Origin: Neelides folsomi | Taxonomy: Eukaryota > Arthropoda > Collembola > Neelipleona > Neelidae | DNA length: 64,000 nucleotides | Reading direction: 5' to 3' | Assembly (NCBI GenBank): GCA_034687125.1 | Contig: JAQGBZ010000017.1 | Location: forward strand, 394,858 to 458,857 | Shown: positions 57,257 to 64,000 of the stretch, piece by piece | Layout: the number at the start of each line of letters is the position of its first letter | How positions within the stretch are numbered: position 1 is the first letter of the stretch | Notes under the pieces: generated by a model | What the model saw: the letters and a program-made list of their open reading frames with translations, nothing else | What the model was told of the DNA's origin: nothing | The model's database searches: none | Program-made: the position numbers and the translations under genes

Positions 57257-60200
57257 TCTCAATTTAATTCATAGCCTACACTAAAGGATTCATCAAGTTA
57301 TTTCAATCAAACTCATTTATTTGAAATCAATACGAATAATTTTAGATGAATTATCCATTTTAGTTTCTCTATGTATTCTTGTAAATTGTAATTGATAACT
57401 AAAATTGAAAATTTACATATTGCATAAATTGTGTTCATAGCAATTCTTTATGCCTACTCAATTTCTTCTTCTCTTTCTATTTATATGAGGTCTGCCATAA
57501 TCCATAGATCTGTCACATCTTTTACCAATCTGGCAACCTTAATAACATCTTATTTAAATATCTGTAGATATAAATAATGAATGAGATAACGGACAAGATA
57601 TATTGATATACCTATATCAGTTTCTTTTTGGAAATTTCATATATAATGAAATGCAGCAATCGATATATTCGGTCATAAATAGCGAATATTTTTATCATTT
57701 TAGTACATATAACATAAAATGTTAAAAAAATGCTACTCCATATATTTTAAGGAATAAGTCCGAATACGGAATTATATTGCAAAAGCAAATTGTGCGAAAA
57801 GGAAAAAAATCAATGTTTTAATAGACTTCTCCATCTCGTTCCTTCCATCTCCCACGTGTGATATTTCAAAATCAATAAAAGTCATCCATGTTTACCATGT
57901 AGATTCATTTGAAGATTTCTCCTTTGTTTTCACTCATTGTCATTATCAAATAAAAAATCCTAATTCCTAATATACAAATATTTTTATCACCATTTCTAAG
58001 CATTCAATATACGGAACTGGCCTATTTCATTATTCCAATTCCTATAAAGATTTTATTAAATTCTTTGTAACATTGTTCTTGCATATATTAAAAAAATTAT
58101 GAAGGTGTTGTAAATATTTATATCTGTATGTGTAATCCTATAATTTTTGTATTTTGGATCTTTAACACGAGCTAAAATAAAATAACATAATATTTCAAAC
58201 AGAATGATAAATATTTATGATTATTTGCTTTAGTATATTCGATATATGTATTAAACGAATACATTTTTCTTTTTGTAATACATGAGCATCAGCTAACCTA
58301 AAAAAATTATGCGGAGGAGCATTTAATTTGAAATTCAGCAGGATTAAATTGAAGCGGATGGAGATAAATAGAAAGATATAGAATATAATGGTGAAGTGTA
58401 TAGTAGAACAGAGAGTTTGAAGCTTTGCTCATCAACTCTCCCTGTTTGTACGAAGGAGAAATGGGGAGATAAAGGAAATATCTCGAAATTGAAAGAGTAA
58501 AAATAAAATGGTTAAGGCGAACAGAGATTTAATATAACTAGAAGGGGTATATGGGAAAATGGAGGATTTCTCAGGTATGCTCTGTGGGTTTGTATGGGCG
58601 AGGTGACATGGGTGGTGTTTTGGGTCATTTTGAGGGAGAGTTGAGAAAATCGGTAAGCCGGGCGGGGTGAGTCGGTGGGCGCGAATGGATTTCCGAGGAG
58701 AGACGCCAAAATAGAAGACCAGCGTTCAGCCAGGGAAAAGACAAGGGAAAGCCGAGAGTCTCTCCAGTTTCCATTCTCTGCTCGAACAGGACTTGACCTC
58801 CGAATCCACATTCAGGTAGCCCCACTTTCCATTTTAAACCCCTTTCTTCTCCAATCACGGCAAGTGGACATAGATCCCAAGTCATGACCTTTGACCTTCC
58901 CTCCCCTTCAAAAGCCGACAGGAACCGGTGAGAAATAAGTTGAGAGAAAGGGGGAATCCCAGTAAGAGCTCTCCGGCTTTCGGCCTTCGGTGCATAGGGA
59001 AGGAACAGCCATGGCGGACTCTTTCCACCGCATCTCTTCCAATTTTCGCCCAACTTACTCTTCCAATTACTAATGTGCCCTTGACCAAAAAAATTATTCA
59101 AAATTGTTTTCACATCCGGGATGATGTTCTCTATAGTAGCCCATTTTTTATTCCGCTCTGTCATTTTTATTGAAAGAGGGAAAAATCGGAGAATGGGATG
59201 AGAAAATTGAGGATTTCATTTTGAAGGAATTCCCAAATTCAGCCACGCTTGTGTAGAGTGGGACCAGAGGAAGGAAAACAAGCCGAGTCCCTCAACACAT
59301 CCAATCCTACCCCATCCTTATCTCTCTCTCATTTCATATTCTTTTGTCCAGTTGTCCTCTAGAAATAAGATTCGGTCTCAGTTTAACTTAACAAAACATC
59401 CTAATAATTTTTATCAATTTTAATACTCGAACATATTAAACTAACTCCATTAATTAAATATGCATAAAGAATATTCATACTTGATTCTTCATCTACTCTA
59501 TATAATTCTTCCTATATCATTTGCATCTCTTTCTTTTGCCGCAGCAAGGAAATTAAATTCCAAACAATAACGGCTTTCCCATGAGTCATATGTTTCATAT
59601 CTACCATAAACCTATCATTAGCTTAGTAAAATCAATTCTGCATCATGATATAAATCAAAAATCAAATTCAATATTCAGAATTTTAACTCAACATCGAATA
59701 ATTAATTTTTTATATATTCAAAAACAATTGAATTTAGTCAATTGCAACATTTTCCCCGATGCATCATATATGAGTACTGGAAATGTTTCAACAAGGAAGC
59801 GGAGAGTGATCGAGGGAGTCTCCCGGTGTGGTAGATGAAGGGAAAGAGAGACAAATATTGTAGAGTTGAGATTGCCGATTGGTGAGATCGAGGGAGGATC
59901 AACGGCTCATTTTGAATTTGAAGAAGATCTCGAGCCGGGAGTTGTTCGTTACTCTTCTGCGTAGTTTGCGAGGGAGCGTCGCTTGTCCATTGTGATAGGT
60001 TGAGAGTTCTCTGGGCGCCGGCACAACTGGGACCCTTCGGCCCTCCAGTCCTCCAAGCTTCCCTTTTCGCCCTCCCCTACTTCATCTCTCACACTCACCA
60101 AACTCAATAACAAACACAGACGCCGAGCTCGAAACTCCTCTCTCCCAAAACTCAAATCTCCAGTAATTCTTTATTTACCTTTGTTATTCCTCAGCTTTTC

Positions 60201-60375
60201 TCATATACCAATTTGTATTTAATTATCGTTAATAATCTCTCGTGTCATAAATCATAATATCCTTAAATACTCATATCCAGCATTCACGATAGTTAAAATT
60301 AAACCAACTGTCAAAATGTATCTTAAGCATCGGAAAGTTAATAACATTTTTTGACCGTTTAATTTTCATTTTCAG
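57257..60375. other. Intergenic between CHMP5 and the HMGA-like gene
   Basis: AT-rich except for a GC-richer block at about 58,600-59,300 with overlapping frames on both strands (the longest, 179 codons on the minus strand at 58625-59164, starts MTERNKKWATIENIIPDVKT; not recognised). The stretch at about 59,800-60,162 probably contains the HMGA-like promoter and noncoding first exon. Confidence 0.45.
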
Positions 60376-60389
60376 AAACTAACTCGAAG

Positions 60390-60775
60390 ATGGCTGATGA
60401 TGCAGGAGGCGAAAAGAAGCGCAGGGGACGTCCCGCAAAGCCGGCAGGAGATGTAGCCGAAGCAAAACCGAAAGCAGCAGCAGGAAAACGCGGACGTCCG
60501 GCTGGAAAGTCCGATGGAGGATCTGCTCCCAAAAAAGCAAAGGGACGTGGACGACCCAAGGCCAGCCCCAAGAAGAAGGGAAAGGTGAGGCTTGGATTAA
60601 ATTAAATCAAAGTTAAATGGAATTTATAGGAAAGTTGCTTTAACGAGTTTTATTTTTTAAATAGGGAGGAGCCGGTGGCGGTCGTGGACGCGGCAGGCCA
60701 AAGAAGGCAGCCAAACCCGCTGAGAACGAACAGTCGAGCGGAGCTGAAGGACAGGAAGAAGAAGGGGACGAGTAA
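60390..60775 (+). CDS. HMGA-like AT-hook protein, 2 coding exons
   Basis: Exons 60390-60584 and 60665-60775 encode 101 aa. Four AT-hook cores are visible: RGRP at 12-15, 34-37, 53-56 and 74-77, each flanked by lysine/arginine. The C-terminus is acidic (EGQEEEGDE), the arrangement of vertebrate HMGA proteins (three hooks plus acidic tail). AT-hooks bind the minor groove of AT-rich DNA, so the protein should act in nuclei as an architectural factor; that fits a very AT-rich genome but the link is inference. An acceptor (ttttcag) ends at 60375, 14 bases before the ATG, so a 5' UTR intron is likely, probably from a donor at 60163 (ca|gtaatt). The coding intron is 80 bases. Confidence 0.9.
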
Positions 60776-63700
60776 ATTCAAACCCCAAGACTTATTTAAC
60801 AATATTCATAATATTTATATTTTAACGATAGATTCAATTGTTTGAACTTCCTATCTAGACTTTTCCCTGTTTTATTTAATGTAAATTATATATAGTGTTT
60901 AAGAACTCAATTGGATTTATCATGACTAAATTAAAAACTACACCTACTTAAATGGCTATAAGCCAAATGCAATTTCAATGTACAACTCAATTAGTGTTAA
61001 AAGATTCTTTGTACAAGTAATCTCAAATTTTAGAATTTAACTTAATGGTAGCTCAACTTCAACTGCCAACATTCAGTCAGCTGCCATTATTAACATATGA
61101 GAACTTTCATTACACATGTTGAATTCAAACAAAATAAGTATTACTACTTTCATGTAGCCTATCTACTTGCCCAATTTTATTTATTTATTTTATATGTAGC
61201 TGGCAAATAAATTTTAATAAAAAATTATCCTTTACAAATTCTTCATTTGAGTCATTTGCATGAATCATTATCTTCATTTATTGAATCAATAGAATCTTTT
61301 TTACTTTTGTTCTTACTTTAAGTTACATAAAGCAATGTATTAAATCTCCATTCCATATCATATGAAAGCAAATCTCGAGTTCATAATAATAGTTTAATAA
61401 ACAATAAGAAACTCATAATTCATATTGAAATATACCTACCTATATAAATACATGTATATTATTTAACAATATAAAAATGTAATGACATCAAATTCTTAAC
61501 AACGTTTACTTCGGAAAATCTCTTACGTGGGAATCGTAAACTTATCCTTATGTGTATGTAGGATATGTAGTTAAATAATTCTATTAGGTAATGCAAGTTG
61601 ATAGAATCACTTGACATAAAGTAATAAAGATTGATAAATGTAGATATAATTAGTAAAAATATTTACGTAAGTGTGTTATGTGTAAACGTGCGTCATTTGA
61701 AAACTTGAAAAATGAAAAGTTAAAACTGTGAAAAGCAATGGGATGAAATCTTACAAACGGAATTCAAAGCTTCTTTGGTCTGAATATCAATTGTTTCATG
61801 CATTTGTAGGGTTCAAGTTCAAAGTATTTTTCTTGAGGAGGAAAAGAGAAGAAAAAAATATTTTGATGAATGAAATTCTTGGAAATTAAAAAGACGTTGG
61901 TTGAACCTCACAGGTAGTTTACATGTGTACGTCTTGTAAGCGGCAGTCAGTCCTATGCCTCTATATAGAGCTCTCTTAATGGAATAACAAATTGATAATC
62001 AATATGATGTGAATAGGAGAGAAGAGGAGAGCTTAAGATGGGAGATGGAGGTGGAAACTCGTCAGTGGACTTTTCTCATTCACTGCACTAACTAACCTAC
62101 GTAATATTTGCGATATTTACTACATTTTATCCTCATTCTTAATTCAATCTAAAGACAATTGAATAACATGTTATTGAAGCATCTCATATTATACTCTACT
62201 ATCAATATTGTATGCATATATTCAATCGGTACTTAATATAAAGAAATATTATTATCTCATATAAAATACGTACTTTGTTACGAATGCATGTAGGTTTAAC
62301 GATACTTAAGTGTGTGCGTATAAATATGCAATAAATAGAATACAATTTGCATAATCATTCCGTGTGCGTCGGGTACTTTGTCTAAATGTAAGTTAGTAAG
62401 AATTAAAGTTTAAGTCTAGGATGTATTAAAGGATTTTGCAAGGCTGAGCGCGTCATTATAAGAAATGTTAATCATTAATCAATCATTAGACGGTGTTCAT
62501 CTCATCAATATAACGATAATGAAGTCATCGGTTTTTAAATACAAATAGTCTTAACTCATTGGACACCCCACCGATATATTCCGATTTCTAACAGCTAAGT
62601 TATGATGCTTTTAACACCTACAGCTACAATGGAACCTTGACCATAAACTTAAATTTAAATTGAGGTCGTGTAAATTTAATGAATTGATGCTTCCTCGTTT
62701 CAATCGCTTATAAACTAAGCTAAACTAATCGCTTATAATCGCTTATAAGATTTATAAAGTAATTATGCACAGTACATAGTATGTACCTACATATATTATT
62801 ACTATTACTTTTTTCCAGCTTTCACTTTCTCGTTTTTCTATTTAGCCAACTTCCTAGACCATTTTTCATATTGTTAATCTTTAGTGTACTATTTATAAAT
62901 AATTAGTTGAATAATATCGGTAATAAGCAATATCGGTAAGTATTCAATCGTAAACTGAATAAAATAAATGAGGTAAAACCCACAAAATAAATGGTTAAAT
63001 TTTTAAACCTAAATATCAGTTTAGTTAATTCAAAATGTTGTAATTATTTAAAACTATTCATCAAATGTGTGTATGTATGTATATGTGTGTATGATCAAGG
63101 TTATTTTTCTTCTTATTGTTTTAAATACCACCCCTTATTATCACTCGCAGTCGCAGCTATTCGAGTACGAGTTTAAATGATCACTTCAAGATTAAAAAAT
63201 TATACTTGTGACTTGTGAAGGAATCTTAACTTAGGAATTATAAAGTGAAAAGAACTCTTGAAAGATATACTTATAATCCCAGACACAATTTCCTAAAAGA
63301 TAATAAGCTATTTCTCGTTAACTAACGATCTCTAGCCTATTATGGAATATTCAAAGAATGGACTTATTTAGCTGTTTTAATAAGAAAGGTTATCTACATA
63401 TATCCATTGCATACATTAATGGCATGGTAAAATACAGCTCAAATGTAGCTTCATATGTATGTACCGTAGTATACCTTAGTACCTACATATGTATGGATAT
63501 GTACCTACATGCATACCTAGTATGAAAATAGAACTATTAGCTAAAAGGCTAAAACACTAAGAATTTGATCATATCAAATTAGTTTTTTTAATAATACTTA
63601 ATACAGATAAGTTGTTGTCCAATATGTGTATTTTTATACACAAGACGCAGTGATGTAAAATAATATTATTTACATAACATAAGTAGTATGTTGAATTGTG

Positions 63701-64000
63701 TAGAGATATTCAACTTTCTTATCTAAATGATCTTTTAGCTAAAGTCACTTATAGTATAATATAATCATCATGATTAGTATATCTAAAGCGAAATGATTCA
63801 ACTTATAATTTTTGGTCTTTTGTCAACACAAGTTTTTATGTTACTGAATGAGGAGTTGTTAAAATAAGTAGTTTTACTACTATAGTACACCTGTATATAT
63901 TATGTATACTGTATATACAGGGTCGGTACTTTTTATTTACACCACCTTTGCTGTAACATTTTCTCTTCAATAACATCTCTCTCATTTCACTTATATTTCT
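60776..64000. other. HMGA-like 3' UTR and AT-rich flank, no further gene seen
   Basis: A plus-strand AATAAA at 61206-61211 could end the HMGA-like transcript. Beyond it the sequence is AT-rich with short simple repeats (three near copies of AATCGCTTATA at 62701-62748; GT/ATGT-rich 63067-63092). No exon, RNA gene or transposon terminus was identified. Confidence 0.5.

Overview
This window looks like nuclear DNA from an arthropod, most likely a crustacean and plausibly a copepod. The background is AT-rich. All recognisable genes are split by GT-AG introns, many under 150 bases. The protein set (Osa/BAF250, NELF-B, Jagunal, SVOP, CHMP5, a katanin-type ATPase, an HMGA-like protein) is animal. The species is inferred, not proven. 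I reconstructed splice models by hand; reading phase is consistent across every junction I give.

Layout. Positions 1-30764, minus strand: one very large gene for the Osa/ARID1 subunit of the SWI/SNF (BAP) remodeller, 17 coding exons, about 2,267 aa, with four long introns between 10.3 and 30 kb. Positions 30.8-36.1 kb: upstream DNA, GC-richer near osa. Positions 36368-37199, plus strand: Jagunal (4 coding exons). Positions 38236-44790, minus: a katanin p60-like AAA ATPase with two alternative first exons. Positions 46024-46430, minus: a small TATA-driven gene for a secreted acidic 52-aa peptide. Positions 48644-51244, minus: NELF-B (10 exons). Positions 52173-54743, minus: an SVOP-like MFS transporter (11 exons, one GC-AG intron). 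Positions 56160-57256, minus: CHMP5/Vps60 (5 exons). Positions 60376-60775, plus: an HMGA-like protein with four AT-hooks. The rest is AT-rich intergenic or intronic sequence with microsatellites and two clear MITE-like elements (17387-17796 and 43745-43958), both flanked by TA.

The genes are not a functional cluster. Several are housekeeping chromatin/transcription genes (osa, NELF-B, HMGA-like) beside membrane-traffic genes (Jagunal, SVOP-like, CHMP5) and a microtubule-severing-type ATPase. The most unusual items are the katanin-like gene, whose motor is canonical but whose N-terminus lacks the usual three-helix microtubule-binding domain and in one isoform resembles the start of myeloid leukemia factor, its phase-matched alternative first exon, and the orphan acidic secreted peptide.
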